A DNA stretch of 48,963 nucleotides from Planctomycetota bacterium (GCA_016872715.1 VGZD01000013.1:1-48963), one strand, 5' to 3'. Positions 18,518-28,998 are shown, numbered from the stretch's first letter. A program made the numbers and translations. The notes: generated from the sequence alone by a model not told the origin.

Positions 18518-19267
18518 CTACTTCTTCAGGCTCTCGAGGTACGCGCGGATCGCCTCGGCCGTGTCGGGCGCGGCCCACGCGAGGCGCACCATCGTCTCGT
18601 GCGCGCTCTGGTGCTTCCACGCGTCGAGGCTCGACTGGCGCAACTGGCGCTTGGTCAGCGCGAATGCAGCGGGTTGCACGCGCGCGAGCCGCTGCGCGAC
18701 CTCGAGCGCGCGCCGCGGCAGCGCATCGGGCTCCGCCGCCTCGTCGATCAACCCGCGCGCGAGCGCAGCGTCCGCGTCGTACGTCTGGCCGAGGTACAGG
18801 AGTTCCTGCAGGTGCTCGACGGGCGTCGCGAGTCGCACGCTCTCGAGCGCGAGCCACGGAAACGGCACGCCGACCGCGAGCTCGGGCATGCCTACCCGGC
18901 CCTTGCCGCGCGCCATGAGGCGCAGATCGGCCGCGCAGGCGAGCGCGTAGCCACCGGCGATCGCGTGGCCGTTGAGCGCGGCGACGACGGGCTTGGGGCA
19001 GCGAAAGAGCGCGCCGAGCGCGCGATCGAGCGCCGGCAGGAACCGGTCCGTGTAGGCCGCGCCGCCGTCGAGCACGCGCTTGAGATCGACGCCCGCCGAG
19101 AACGCGGCGCCGGTGCCCACGAGCACGACGGCGCGTGTCGCCTCCCACTCGTCGACGTGTTCGAAGACGTCCGCGAGCTCGAGGCAGAGTTCGAGGTCGA
19201 GCGCCTGCACCTTGCCGTGCTCGACGCGCAAGACAGTGACGGAGCCGTGTTGCTCGCGGTGGATCAT
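18518..19267 (-). CDS. enoyl-CoA hydratase/isomerase family protein
   Basis: Crotonase-superfamily enzyme (249 aa) acting on acyl-CoA substrates in the cytoplasm. The oxyanion-hole segments are FSAGVDLKRVL near residues 60-70 and ALNGHAIAGGYALACAADL near 100-118; a MPELAVGVPFP segment near 130 carries the Glu found in many hydratases. The hydratase second Glu is not obvious, so isomerase or other crotonase chemistry is possible. The ATG at 19267 (MIHREQHG) is chosen; the frame extends upstream to a poor start at 19309. Co-oriented with the Spinster-like transporter, 15 bases apart. Confidence 0.85.
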   Translation of the reverse strand: MIHREQHGSVTVLRVEHGKVQALDLELCLELADVFEHVDEWEATRAVVLVGTGAAFSAGVDLKRVLDGGAAYTDRFLPALDRALGALFRCPKPVVAALNGHAIAGGYALACAADLRLMARGKGRVGMPELAVGVPFPWLALESVRLATPVEHLQELLYLGQTYDADAALARGLIDEAAEPDALPRRALEVAQRLARVQPAAFALTKRQLRQSSLDAWKHQSAHETMVRLAWAAPDTAEAIRAYLESLKK

Positions 19268-19316
19268 GCGCGCATCCCACTGCGCGCGGGCCGCCGATGC
19301 AAGCCCCACGCGCGTG

Positions 19317-19898
19317 TCAACTCACCGCAGCAGCCACCCTCGTCGTCTCCCGCACGACCTGCACGCTCTCGGTGCGCCGCACGGGGTCGAGCGCGAACTC
19401 GGATTCTTCGGCGATCAGCAACGGCTCTCCATCGCTGCGCGCACCACGCCTAGGCTGGCAGATGCCGGCGAGCGTGAGAGCGACCTCGAGCGAGTCGACG
19501 TCGCGCCACAGGCGCCCGTTTTCGCGCCGCGCCTCGCAGGCGAGATCCGCGAGCGAGAGCAGGCCCGCGAGCTTGCCGTCGAGATCGAGGACCGGCAGGC
19601 GTCGCACGCCGTGCTCGCGCATCAGCGCCTCGGCGCACTCCGCCACTTCGTCGACGCGACACGCGATCACGCGCTCGCTCATGACCTCGCTCACGCCAAT
19701 CTCGTGCAGCTTCCGTCCCTTGATCCACGCGGCCATGCAAATGTCGCGATCGGTCACCATGCCCACGACCTTGCGCTGTCCGTCGACCACCGGCACGCAG
19801 CCGCAGTCGCGCTCCCACATCGCCCCGGCCGCCGCCGCCAGATCGTCCTGCGGCGCGCACGTCCACACATCCCGCGTCATCAGTTCGTCAACTTGCAT
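19317..19898 (-). CDS. CBS-domain pair protein, paralog 1
   Basis: Cytoplasmic 193-residue protein consisting of two CBS domains, which bind adenosyl nucleotides and usually act as energy or ligand sensors. CBS1 covers about residues 1-65 (MQVDELMTRDVWTC...VVGMVTDRDICMA) and CBS2 about 70-125 (VSEVMSERVIAC...RRLPVLDLDGKLAGLLSLAD). After the pair comes DSLEVALTLAGICQPR, a motif also found in the paralog at 24951. The start has a strong GAGGAGG about 7 bases upstream. It is a stand-alone gene; partner unknown, possibly binding a transporter or kinase encoded nearby. Confidence 0.88.
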   Translation of the reverse strand: MQVDELMTRDVWTCAPQDDLAAAAGAMWERDCGCVPVVDGQRKVVGMVTDRDICMAAWIKGRKLHEIGVSEVMSERVIACRVDEVAECAEALMREHGVRRLPVLDLDGKLAGLLSLADLACEARRENGRLWRDVDSLEVALTLAGICQPRRGARSDGEPLLIAEESEFALDPVRRTESVQVVRETTRVAAAVS

Positions 19899-20019
19899 GA
19901 TCGTTCCTCCTCGGAAACGAATCGTGGGACGAGTTCGCGCCGCGCTCGCCCGTCTCTCTGTGCATTCCCCTCGCTCTCTTGTTCGTACTGCGACCGGCTC
20001 CCGCTCGCCGAGCGCGCGA

Positions 20020-20322
20020 CTAGCGCTGGCGCAGGGCGGCCTCGAGCTCGGCGACGAACAGCTTGGGGTCGAAGCGCGTGGGAAGTTCCTTGTGGTAACC
20101 GCGCACCCACGTTGCGCCGTCGAGGCGCAGGTAGGGCACGCCGCGCTTGCCCGTCTCGCGCTCGAGCTCCTCGGCGGCGCCCTCGACCTTGTCGATGTCG
20201 ACCTTCTCGTGCGCGATGCCCGCGTCGGCGAGCACTCGATCGAGGCGCTTGCAGTCGGGACACCACGTCGCGGTGAACACCTCGACCCTGTGACCGGCGA
20301 GACATGCGTAGGAGGCGTTCAT
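20020..20322 (-). CDS. glutaredoxin-like thioredoxin-fold protein
   Basis: Small cytoplasmic redox protein (100 aa) expected to reduce disulfides or receive electrons from thioredoxin reductase or glutathione. The redox motif is TWCPDC at residues 19-24, with both cysteines present, followed by the second conserved block GVPYLRLDGATWVRG containing the cis-Pro. The first 10 residues (MNASYACLAGH) are an unusual N-terminal addition with a Cys. The start codon overlaps the mgtE stop by four bases (ATGA), so translation is coupled to the magnesium channel gene. In this protein the CxxC is intact, unlike the TGA-containing thioredoxin at 38907. Confidence 0.85.
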   Translation of the reverse strand: MNASYACLAGHRVEVFTATWCPDCKRLDRVLADAGIAHEKVDIDKVEGAAEELERETGKRGVPYLRLDGATWVRGYHKELPTRFDPKLFVAELEAALRQR

Positions 20323-21674
20323 GGCGTGGGAGTCGGCGCGAAGACGTGCGCGAGGGCGAAGGTCGCGGTGACGAAGTAGATCAGGATGCCGGTGACGTCG
20401 CACAGGGTCGCGACGAGCGGCGCCGAGGCGCTCGCGGGGTCGAGACCGAGGCGGCGCAGCACGAGCGGGAGCATCGAGCCGATCAGCGTGCCCCACAGCA
20501 CGACGCCGATCACGCTGAGGCAGATCGTGACCGCGAGCTCCCACGAGAACAGCGCGTACTCGGCCGCGTCTCCGGGCCAAAGTCCGAGCACGCGCACGAA
20601 GCCGATCAGGCCGAGCACGAGGCCGAGGCACAGGCCCGCGGCGAGCTCGTGGAAGAACACGCGCTTCCAATCGGCGAGCTGCACTTCGCCCAGACTCATG
20701 GCGCGGATGACCAGCGTCGAGGCCTGCGAACCGGAGTTGCCGCCGCTCGAGATGATCAGCGGGATGAAGAGCGAGAGCAGCGAGACGGTCTCGATGCGCA
20801 CTTGGAAGTGCTTCATCACGACCACGGTCAGCATCTGCGCGAAGAACAGGATCGTCAGCCAGCCCAGTCGTTTCTTCACCATCCCGAACAGGCCGACCTC
20901 GAGGTAGGGCGCATCGAGCGCGGCGGTGCCGCCGATCTTCTGGATGTCCTCGGTGGCTTCCTCCTGCACGACGTCGACGATGTCGTCGACGGTCACGATG
21001 CCCTTCATGCGCCCGGCGGCATCGAGCACGGGGAGCGCGACGAGGTCGTGCTCGGCGAACACGCGGCCGACGGCCTCCTGATCCATCTCCTCCGGGACCA
21101 TGATGACGTCGGTCTTCATCACGTCGCGCACCGAGGCGCTGCCGCGCGCGCGGAACAGGTCGCGGAAGCTCACCACGCCGAGCAGTCGCTGCTCGCGATC
21201 GAGCACGTAGCCGTAGTAGATGAGCTCGAGTCGATCGAACGCTTGGCGGCGCAGGTACAAGATCGCCTCGTCGACGGTCTGGTCGGGTCGCACGCGCGCG
21301 AAGCGCGGGCTCATCAGGCCGCCCGCATCGTCCTCGGCGTAGGCGAGGAGCGCCGCGACCTCGCGCCGCACCGGCTCGTCGAACAGCGCCAAGTACTCGG
21401 AGCGCCGCTGCTCGTCGAGCTCCTGCAGCAGGTCGGCCGCGTCGTCGGGCGCGAGCATGCGCACCCAGTGGCGACGTTCGGTCGGGGAAAACGTGCCGAG
21501 CAGCGCGCGCTGATCGGTGGTCGGAAGCTGCGTGAAGAACTCCTCGGCGTCGAGCACGCCGAGCATGCGGAAGCCCTCGACGCGCTCCTCGCCGTCGAGG
21601 ATGCGCCACGCGTCGCGCAGGTCGTCGAGTTCGAGCCGCCCGAGCTCCATCGCGCTGCCCTGCGGATCGCTCAT
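20319..21674 (-). CDS. mgtE: MgtE-family magnesium transporter
   Basis: Inner-membrane Mg2+ channel of the MgtE family (451 aa). The N-terminal MgtE N domain (about 10-130) contains RRHWVRMLAPDDAADLLQEL. Two CBS domains follow (about 135-260; SVRDVMKTDVIMV, GIVTVDDIVDVVQEEATEDI), which in this family gate the pore in response to Mg2+. The C-terminal five-helix pore domain starts near residue 285 and includes the signature SLFIPLIISSGGNSGSQAST. Start at 21674 chosen for MSDPQGSAMELG and a purine-rich site just upstream, which is enclosed in a hairpin at 21679-21703. The downstream glutaredoxin gene overlaps by 4 bases. Confidence 0.93.
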   Translation of the reverse strand: MSDPQGSAMELGRLELDDLRDAWRILDGEERVEGFRMLGVLDAEEFFTQLPTTDQRALLGTFSPTERRHWVRMLAPDDAADLLQELDEQRRSEYLALFDEPVRREVAALLAYAEDDAGGLMSPRFARVRPDQTVDEAILYLRRQAFDRLELIYYGYVLDREQRLLGVVSFRDLFRARGSASVRDVMKTDVIMVPEEMDQEAVGRVFAEHDLVALPVLDAAGRMKGIVTVDDIVDVVQEEATEDIQKIGGTAALDAPYLEVGLFGMVKKRLGWLTILFFAQMLTVVVMKHFQVRIETVSLLSLFIPLIISSGGNSGSQASTLVIRAMSLGEVQLADWKRVFFHELAAGLCLGLVLGLIGFVRVLGLWPGDAAEYALFSWELAVTICLSVIGVVLWGTLIGSMLPLVLRRLGLDPASASAPLVATLCDVTGILIYFVTATFALAHVFAPTPTP

Positions 21675-21678
21675 GCGC

Positions 21679-21703
21679 CGCCCCCCTCGCGCGAGGCGGG
21701 GCG
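21679..21703 (-). promoter_or_regulatory. hairpin enclosing the mgtE ribosome-binding site
   Basis: On the minus strand the sequence just upstream of the mgtE ATG forms CGCCCC-(G)-CCTC, a GCGC loop, then GAGG-GGGGCG: 10 base pairs with one bulge. The 3' arm holds the purine-rich Shine-Dalgarno candidate, so folding would block it. Magnesium transport genes are often controlled in the leader; whether this one is, is inference. Confidence 0.45.
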
Positions 21704-21810
21704 CGGTTTTCCGAGTGTGAGCGGGAGCGAGCGGCGCATGGCAACTGCCGCGCAGCCTAGTTCCCGATCGCGCGGGCGGCAACGAGCGCGCGCACGTCTG
21801 GAGCGAGCAG

Positions 21811-23187
<1,377 letters not shown>

Positions 23188-23198
23188 GGCGTGGAACT

Positions 23199-24812
23199 CT
23201 ACTTCCTAGCTCGCATCGCGGGCAGTTCGACCACCAAGCGCGCGCCGCCCTCGGGGCGATTGGAGGCCACCAAACTGCCGCCGTGCGCGCGCACGAGCCC
23301 GAAGGAAATCGAGAGTCCCAGCCCGTTGCCCTGCGTGGTGGTGAAGAACGGATCGAAGATCGAGCTCAGTTGCTCGGGAGCGATGCCCGGCCCCTCGTCG
23401 TCGACGGTGATGCGCACGCAACGCTCGCCATGGACGTCGCGCACGTCGCGCTCGGCGCGCACGAGGATGCGTCCGCGTCCGCCCATGGCCGTCGCCGCAT
23501 TGAGCAGCAGGTTCAGCAGAACCTGCTCGAGTCGCCCGCGGTCGAGGGGGACGACGAGCGGCGCGTCGAGCCCCGCGACCTCGACCGCGACCTCGCCGAA
23601 GCTCTTGGTGTAGGCGCACAGCGCGCGCACGCGTTCGACGACCTCGCCGAGCTCCGCCTCGCCGTGCTCGACACCCGGGCGCGCGAACGCGAGCAGGTCG
23701 CGCACGATCGTGCGAATGCGCTCGAAGCCTGCGCGCACTTGCTCGACGTAGCGTCCGCGCTTCTCCGTCGGCACGTCCTCGCGCGCGAGCAGCGTGAGGT
23801 AGTTGCCGATGCCCTCGAGCGGGTTGTTGATCTCGTGGGCGACGCCCGCGGTGAGCAGTCCGAGCGAGGAGAGTCGCTCCGAAATCGCGAGCTGGCGCTC
23901 CATTCCGCGCTCTCTGGTCACGTCGCGCAACGAGAGCTCGATCACGTGCTCATCCCCCAGATCGATGCCCGAGAGGCGCACATCGACTCGCAACTCGCGT
24001 CCATCCCGCGCGCGCACCTTCAGCTCGCGCAACGCGATCGGCTCGCCGGGCCGCTCGCGCGCCGCCACCAGCCCGCGCGCGAGCTCCTCGTAGTCCGCCG
24101 CATCCACGCACTCGCGCAGCGACGCGTGCCCGAGCGTCGCGAGCGCCGCCTTGTTGCGCTCCTCCTCGGCGCCGTCGCGCGCATCGACGATCAGGATCAT
24201 GTCGGCCGCGCTCTCGGTGAGCGCGCGCCACTTCGCGCCTTCGCGGCGGATGGCGACGACGTACTGCGCCGTCTCGCGGGCGCGAAAATCCCACAGCCTG
24301 CGTCTCACGAACCACGCCATGGCGAACGACGTGACGAGCAGCGCCCCGCCCGCGGTCCACAGGAGCACGCTCAGCTCGCGCCGATCGCCCGCGAGGCGTT
24401 CCATGAGCGCCGCTTCGGGAACGACCGCGACGAGATAGTCGTCGTCGTCTTGCGCGGCGATCCACCACTGCCCATCGACCGAAACGCTGCGTTCGCCGCG
24501 CGCGATCGCCGCCCATGCGTCGACGCTGCGCAGCGCGAATTCGCCGCCGTCGCGCCCGACCGCCACGATGCGACCGGCCTCGCGCAGCGGCTGCGCGCCC
24601 TTGGGATCCCCGCCTGAGCTCGCGAGGGCCTCGAGCAGGCGCTCGACGCCTTCGAGCAGGTCCGCGCGCCGACGATCGAGCAGCGCGTCGCGCCGCCACA
24701 GGCCGTAGAGCAGCACCGCCGCGACGAGCGCCGCGAGGGCCAGCCCCGCGCCGATGCTGCGCCACGGCAACTGTCGCGGATCCTTGACCGGGGCTTGCAA
24801 CGCGGACGCCAT
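23199..24812 (-). CDS. membrane sensor histidine kinase, NtrB-like
   Basis: Sensor kinase (537 aa) paired with the NtrC-type regulator downstream. A first membrane helix at about 18-38 and a second at about 147-170 bound a periplasmic domain of roughly 105 residues. A PAS-like domain follows (about 190-300). The dimerisation domain has the H-box [12 protein letters not shown] with phospho-accepting His326, and the C-terminal ATPase domain shows N-box LLNAATAM, G1 DDEGPGI, F-box DPFFTTT and G2 GNGLGLS. The start at 24812 ([10 protein letters not shown]) precedes the first helix. The signal sensed is unknown. It lies between the regulator gene and a divergent CBS gene. Confidence 0.92.
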   Translation of the reverse strand: MASALQAPVKDPRQLPWRSIGAGLALAALVAAVLLYGLWRRDALLDRRRADLLEGVERLLEALASSGGDPKGAQPLREAGRIVAVGRDGGEFALRSVDAWAAIARGERSVSVDGQWWIAAQDDDDYLVAVVPEAALMERLAGDRRELSVLLWTAGGALLVTSFAMAWFVRRRLWDFRARETAQYVVAIRREGAKWRALTESAADMILIVDARDGAEEERNKAALATLGHASLRECVDAADYEELARGLVAARERPGEPIALRELKVRARDGRELRVDVRLSGIDLGDEHVIELSLRDVTRERGMERQLAISERLSSLGLLTAGVAHEINNPLEGIGNYLTLLAREDVPTEKRGRYVEQVRAGFERIRTIVRDLLAFARPGVEHGEAELGEVVERVRALCAYTKSFGEVAVEVAGLDAPLVVPLDRGRLEQVLLNLLLNAATAMGGRGRILVRAERDVRDVHGERCVRITVDDEGPGIAPEQLSSIFDPFFTTTQGNGLGLSISFGLVRAHGGSLVASNRPEGGARLVVELPAMRARK

Positions 24813-24950
24813 GGGACGAGAAGGTAGCGCACGGCCTGCCGCGCGTTCCGCACCGGCGCGGAATGGCGCGCGCGTGCAATGGCGCCTCGCGGTGCGTAGT
24901 CTGCGCCGAACCGCCGCGCTCCCAAGCTCCCTGTCCTACCTCCGATCACC

Positions 24951-25742
24951 ATGAACCTCGCCACCCTGCTCACCACCGCCGTCCTCACCTGCCGCACCAC
25001 CGACCCGCTCTCCACCGTCGCCCAGTCGATGTGGGAAGGCGACCTCGGCTGCCTGCCCGTGCTCGATGCGCAAGGCCGCGTCGTCGGCATGCTGACCGAT
25101 CGCGACATGCTGATGGCGACGCACCTGCGCGGATCGCCGCTGTGGTCACTGAACGCTGGCGACGTGATGTCGCTCGTCGTGCACGCGCTCCCCTCGAGCG
25201 CCACGGCGCGCGATGCGGCCGAGCTGATGGCGCGCGAACAGCTGCGCCGCCTGCCGGTGCTCGACGCCGACGGTCGCCTGCTCGGCATCCTCAGCCTCTC
25301 GACCCTCGCCCGCGCCGTCGCCGCGCGCACCTGCGACCTCAACGCCACCGACATCGCCACCGCGCTCGCCTGCATCTGCGGCCCGCGCTTCCAAGCCACC
25401 GAAACGAAGGCGGCGAGCACCAACCCCGCCGCGACCGTCACCCTCGAGCCCGCCCCGCGCCAGAAAACGCCCACGAGGGCCGGCACCGCCAAGTCCGCAT
25501 CCCCTGGGTCCATCTCCCCTGGGTCCATCTCCCCTGGGTCCATCTCCCCTGGGTCCATCTCCCCTGGGTCCATCTCCCCTGGGTCCATCTCCCCTGGGTC
25601 CATCTCCCCTGGGTCCATCTCCCCTGGGCCGGTCCCTTCTGGGCCCATCTCCCCGAAGGCCACCGACGCCCCGAAAGCCGCCACCAGCGGGACCCCGTCG
25701 CGGCCGAGCACCAAGTCGAATCCCCGCGCTGGAAAGAAGTAG
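24951..25742 (+). CDS. CBS-domain pair protein, paralog 2, with SPGSI repeats
   Basis: A 263-residue cytoplasmic protein. Residues 1-130 are two CBS domains (LTTAVLTCRTTDPLS, VVGMLTDRDMLMA, GDVMSLVVHALPSS, RRLPVLDADGRLLGILSLS). The motif NATDIATALACICGPR follows, matching the paralog at 19317. From residue 184 the protein contains eight exact SPGSI pentapeptides encoded by a 15-bp tandem repeat, plus degenerate copies, then a Lys/Ala-rich tail ending GKK. The repeat has very different base composition from its surroundings and keeps the frame. A role as an adenylate sensor is inferred from the CBS pair; the tail could be a flexible linker or attachment segment. Confidence 0.85.
   Translation: MNLATLLTTAVLTCRTTDPLSTVAQSMWEGDLGCLPVLDAQGRVVGMLTDRDMLMATHLRGSPLWSLNAGDVMSLVVHALPSSATARDAAELMAREQLRRLPVLDADGRLLGILSLSTLARAVAARTCDLNATDIATALACICGPRFQATETKAASTNPAATVTLEPAPRQKTPTRAGTAKSASPGSISPGSISPGSISPGSISPGSISPGSISPGSISPGSISPGPVPSGPISPKATDAPKAATSGTPSRPSTKSNPRAGKK
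25501..25620 (+). repeat. eight perfect 15-bp tandem repeats inside a CBS gene
   Basis: The unit CCCCTGGGTCCATCT occurs eight times without a mismatch, followed by degenerate copies to about 25655. The unit is a multiple of three and encodes SPGSI, so copy-number changes would not break the frame. Confidence 0.97.
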
Positions 25743-25757
25743 CGCCGCCTCGCCCCA

Positions 25758-25792
25758 GCGCCCTCGCCGCGGCATCCCCGCGGCGGGGGCGC
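25758..25792. terminator. hairpin between convergent CBS and pntB genes
   Basis: A 15-bp stem (25758-25772 with 25778-25792, one T-G wobble) and a 5-base loop lie 16 bases after the CBS stop, followed by ATTT. Its place between convergent genes fits a terminator for the plus-strand gene. Confidence 0.6.
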
Positions 25793-25825
25793 GCCCATTT
25801 CCGGCCCCGCGCCAATCCAACCCCA

Positions 25826-25844
25826 CCGCGGAACGAATCCGCGG
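25826..25844. terminator. possible terminator after pntB
   Basis: CCGCGGA and TCCGCGG form a 7-bp stem with a 5-base loop, 45 bases after the pntB stop on the minus strand. The following minus-strand sequence (TGGGGTTGGATT) is only partly T-rich, so the call is moderate. Confidence 0.4.
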
Positions 25845-25889
25845 CAGGTGCAGGGCGCGGCGGGGCGCGTGGACTCGACCGACGCGTGG

Positions 25890-27356
25890 CTAGAGCGCCT
25901 TGAGCTCGGTGATGGTGTCCTCGAGCGCCTTCTTGGCGTCGGCGAGGAACATCAGCGAGTTGTCCATTTGGAAGAGCTCGTTGCGGATGCCGGCGTAGCC
26001 GGATGCGAGCGAGCGCTTGACGACGACCACCGTGCGCGCGTCCCACACCGTGAGGACCGGCATGCCGGCGATCGGCGACTTGGGGTCGTTGGTCGCGGCG
26101 GGGTTGCACACGTCGTTGGCACCGAGCACGACGACGACGTCGGTGTTCTTGAAGTCGTCGTTGATGCGGTCGAGCTCGTAGAGCTGCTCGTAGGGCACGT
26201 CGGCTTCCGCGAGCAGGATGTTCATGTGGCCGGGCATGCGGCCGGCGACCGGGTGGATCGCGTAGCGCACTTGGCAGCCCCTCTTCTCGAGCAGGCCCGC
26301 GAGCTCGCGCACCTTGTGCTGGGCCTGCGCGACCGCGAGTCCGTAGCCCGGAACGAAGATCACGCTGCTGGCCGCATCGAGCACGGCCGCAAGCTCCTCG
26401 CCAGAGGTCGACTTGACCTTGGTGTAGCCCTCGTCCTTCGAGCCACCGCCGCCGCCCGCGCTCTCGCCCATGCCGCCGACGAGCACGTTCGTGAGCGAAC
26501 GGTTCATCGCCTTGCACATGATCTGCGTCAGGATGATGCCCGACGCGCCGACCAGCGAACCGGCGACGATCAGCAGGTTGTTGCGCAGGATGAAGCCGGT
26601 CGTCATGCCGGCGATGCCCGAGTAGCTGTTCAGCAACGCGATCGCGACCGGCATGTCCGCGCCGCCGATCGGCAGCGTGAGGCCGAGGCCGAGCAGCAGC
26701 GAACCGAGCGTCAAGAGGCCATTGGAAACCCACAGGCCCATCGGATCCGCCGCGAAGAAGCCGCCCCACACGCCGGCGCCGACGCACACGGCCCCGAGCA
26801 CGATGTTGAAGCCTTGCGAGCCGAGCGGTCCGATGCGGCTCTTGTTGAGCTTGCCCGCGAGCTTGGCGTAGGCGACGAGCGAGCCCGTCAGCGTGACCGC
26901 GCCGATGATGACCGCGAGCATCACCGCGATGGCGAAGTCCGCGCCCTCCGCGGAGAGCGTCTGGCCGCGCTCGACGGCGCGCGGAACTTCCGCGAGACCG
27001 ACGAACATCGAGGCCGCGCCGCCGAGCCCGTTGAAGAACGCGACGAACTCGGGCATCGAAGTCATCGGGACCTTGACGGCCATCCACCAGCCGATCGCGG
27101 AACCGAGCACCATCGCGCCGATCGCCAGCGCGTGAGACTGGTAGGCCCACTCGCCCGGCCGCGGATTCCAATCGCCGCGCGCGATCAGCAGCAACATGGT
27201 CGCGCCGATCGCGAGCGCCATGCCGTAGGCCGCCCACAGGTTGCCCTGCTTGGCCGTCTTGACCTTGCCGAGCTTGAGAATGCCGAGGATGAAGAGCAGC
27301 GAGGACGCCATGTAGGCGAGCTCGACCACGCCCTTCATCGAGATCATGCCGAGCAT
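25890..27356 (-). CDS. pntB: NAD(P) transhydrogenase subunit beta
   Basis: Membrane subunit (488 aa) of proton-translocating transhydrogenase, which uses the proton gradient to transfer hydride from NADH to NADP+. The N-terminal half has about nine membrane helices (domain II). The C-terminal ~180 residues are the soluble NADP-binding domain III: VIFVPGYGLAVAQAQ near residue 340, HPVAGRMPGHMN, AEADVPYEQLYELD and VVVVLGANDVCNPAA. The ATG at 27356 shares one base with the pntAB stop, so translation is coupled. Last gene of the pnt operon; a hairpin follows. The enzyme supplies NADPH for biosynthesis and for thiol-redox systems. Confidence 0.95.
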   Translation of the reverse strand: MLGMISMKGVVELAYMASSLLFILGILKLGKVKTAKQGNLWAAYGMALAIGATMLLLIARGDWNPRPGEWAYQSHALAIGAMVLGSAIGWWMAVKVPMTSMPEFVAFFNGLGGAASMFVGLAEVPRAVERGQTLSAEGADFAIAVMLAVIIGAVTLTGSLVAYAKLAGKLNKSRIGPLGSQGFNIVLGAVCVGAGVWGGFFAADPMGLWVSNGLLTLGSLLLGLGLTLPIGGADMPVAIALLNSYSGIAGMTTGFILRNNLLIVAGSLVGASGIILTQIMCKAMNRSLTNVLVGGMGESAGGGGGSKDEGYTKVKSTSGEELAAVLDAASSVIFVPGYGLAVAQAQHKVRELAGLLEKRGCQVRYAIHPVAGRMPGHMNILLAEADVPYEQLYELDRINDDFKNTDVVVVLGANDVCNPAATNDPKSPIAGMPVLTVWDARTVVVVKRSLASGYAGIRNELFQMDNSLMFLADAKKALEDTITELKAL

Positions 27357-27721
27357 CACTTCTTCCCGCCCTTCGCGCTGAACATGCCGAGCATGCGGTC
27401 GGTGACGACGAAGCCCCCGACGACGTTGATCATCGCGCACAGGATCGCGATCAGTCCGAGGATGCCCGCCGAGAGCGGATAGTCCTTCCCGACGCAGTAC
27501 AGCGAGCCCACGATCGTGATGCCGCTGATCGCGTTCGAGCCGCTCATCAGCGGCGTGTGCAGGGTCGGCGGCACCTTTTGGATGACCTCGAAGCCCACGA
27601 ACACCGAGAGCAAGAGCACCCACAGGCCGACGATCAAGAACGGCAGGTTGCCGCTCTCCTGCGCGACGGGCGCGCTGGCGGCTTCGGCCGCTTGGGCGGC
27701 CACGGCGAGGAACAGGTTCAT
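27356..27721 (-). CDS. pntAB: NAD(P) transhydrogenase subunit alpha 2 (membrane part)
   Basis: Small membrane subunit (121 aa from the ATG) that supplies the alpha-side helices of domain II of transhydrogenase. Three hydrophobic segments are visible: LPFLIVGLWVLLLSVFVGF, the ITIVGSLYCVG region and ILGLIAILCAMINVVGGF. A conserved VPPTLHTPLMSGSNAISGI sits between them. The separate small gene is typical of species with a split alpha subunit, as in Rhodospirillum. A GTG at 27727 overlaps the pntAA stop by four bases and is an alternative start; the ATG at 27721 is preferred for spacing from GGGAG. It overlaps pntB by one base. Confidence 0.92.
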   Translation of the reverse strand: MNLFLAVAAQAAEAASAPVAQESGNLPFLIVGLWVLLLSVFVGFEVIQKVPPTLHTPLMSGSNAISGITIVGSLYCVGKDYPLSAGILGLIAILCAMINVVGGFVVTDRMLGMFSAKGGKK

Positions 27722-27723
27722 GG

Positions 27724-28863
27724 TCACTTCGCTCCCGCGACGAGCGCATCCGCCGTCGGCTTGTGGGTCACTTCACCGGCGTGCGTGAGCAGGCAGCCCG
27801 CGAGCACCTCGTCCTTGAGGTCCTTGTTCAAGCTGCCGTCCTTGTGCACGAACAGCTTGACGAGGTTGAGGATGTTCTTGGCGTACAGCTCGGAGGCGTG
27901 GAACGGCACGCTCGCGGGCAAGTTGGGCACGCCGACGATCTTCACGCCGTTGTGCAGCACGACCTCGCCGAGCTTCGACAGCTCGCAGTTGCCGCCGCTC
28001 TCCACCGCGAGATCGACGACCACCGCGCCGGGCTTCATCGACTCGACCATCGCGCGGCTCACGAGCTTGGGCGCCGGACGGCCGGGAATCAGCGCCGTCG
28101 TGATCACGAGGTCCGCCTCGGCCACGCGCTTGGCCACTTCCTCGCGCTGTTTCTCGAGGAATTCCGGCGTCTGCTCCTTGGCGTAGCCGCCGGAGCCTTC
28201 CATGTCGCCCATGCCGGGGACATCGATGAACTTCGCGCCGAGCGACAGCACCTGCTCGCGCGCCGCCATGCGCACGTCGGTCGCCTCGACCGTGCAGCCG
28301 AGGCGCTTGGCCGTCGCGATCGCCTGCAGGCCCGCGACGCCCGCGCCGAACACGACCGCCTTGGCCGGCGGGACGGTGCCGGCCGCGGTCATCAGCAGCG
28401 GGCACATCTTCGCGAGGTGCGAGGCGCCGAGCAGCACGGCCTTGTAGCCGGCGACCGTCGCCTGCGACGAGAGCGCGTCCATGGCCTGCGCACGCGTGAT
28501 GCGCGGCACGAGCTCCATGGCGAGCGTCGAGACGCCGCGCTCGCGCAGCATGCCCACCAGCGGCAGGTTCGCCGACGGCGTCATGAACGAGATCAGGATC
28601 GCGCCCTTTTGCAGGGTGCCGATCTCGTTCGCGTTGGGGTTGGCGACCTTGGCGACGATGTCCGCGCTGCCCCACGCCTCGGGGCCGCAGAGCTTCGCGC
28701 CCACGGCCTCGTACATGGCGTCGGTGAAGCTCGCGCTCACGCCTGCGCCGCGCTCGACCATCACCGTCAGACCCGCCTTGGCGAGCCCCTTGACGGTTTC
28801 CGGCGTCGCGGCCACGCGCGTCTCGCCGCTCTTGGATTCCTTGGGAACGAACAACGTGGGCAT
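27724..28863 (-). CDS. pntAA: NAD(P) transhydrogenase subunit alpha 1 (NAD-binding)
   Basis: Soluble NAD(H)-binding domain I subunit (379 aa) of proton-translocating transhydrogenase, related to alanine dehydrogenase. The N-terminus MPTLFVPKESKSGETRVAAT is characteristic. A Rossmann motif VFGAGVAGLQAIATAKRLG lies near residues 170-190, and the mobile-loop region with IPGRPAPKLVSRAMVE near 255-270 is conserved. GGAGG lies about 10 bases upstream of the ATG at 28863. First gene of pntAA-pntAB-pntB. A CTAACAT sequence at 28900-28906 (minus) could be the promoter -10. Confidence 0.95.
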   Translation of the reverse strand: MPTLFVPKESKSGETRVAATPETVKGLAKAGLTVMVERGAGVSASFTDAMYEAVGAKLCGPEAWGSADIVAKVANPNANEIGTLQKGAILISFMTPSANLPLVGMLRERGVSTLAMELVPRITRAQAMDALSSQATVAGYKAVLLGASHLAKMCPLLMTAAGTVPPAKAVVFGAGVAGLQAIATAKRLGCTVEATDVRMAAREQVLSLGAKFIDVPGMGDMEGSGGYAKEQTPEFLEKQREEVAKRVAEADLVITTALIPGRPAPKLVSRAMVESMKPGAVVVDLAVESGGNCELSKLGEVVLHNGVKIVGVPNLPASVPFHASELYAKNILNLVKLFVHKDGSLNKDLKDEVLAGCLLTHAGEVTHKPTADALVAGAK

Positions 28864-28998
28864 GTTGGGAGACCCCTCCGGCCGGTTTGAGAGGCAAAGA
28901 TGTTAGCAACGCCCGTCCCCAAACGTCGCGCCTGGCGTCCAAAACGCCGCGCCCCATCGACCCGAACCTCGCGCGGTGCCCCCCCGCGCGCCCAGCGC

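Noticed and set aside
25501-25620. Short direct repeats considered as a CRISPR array
   Set aside because: Units are contiguous 15-mers without spacers, in frame within a gene, with no cas genes.
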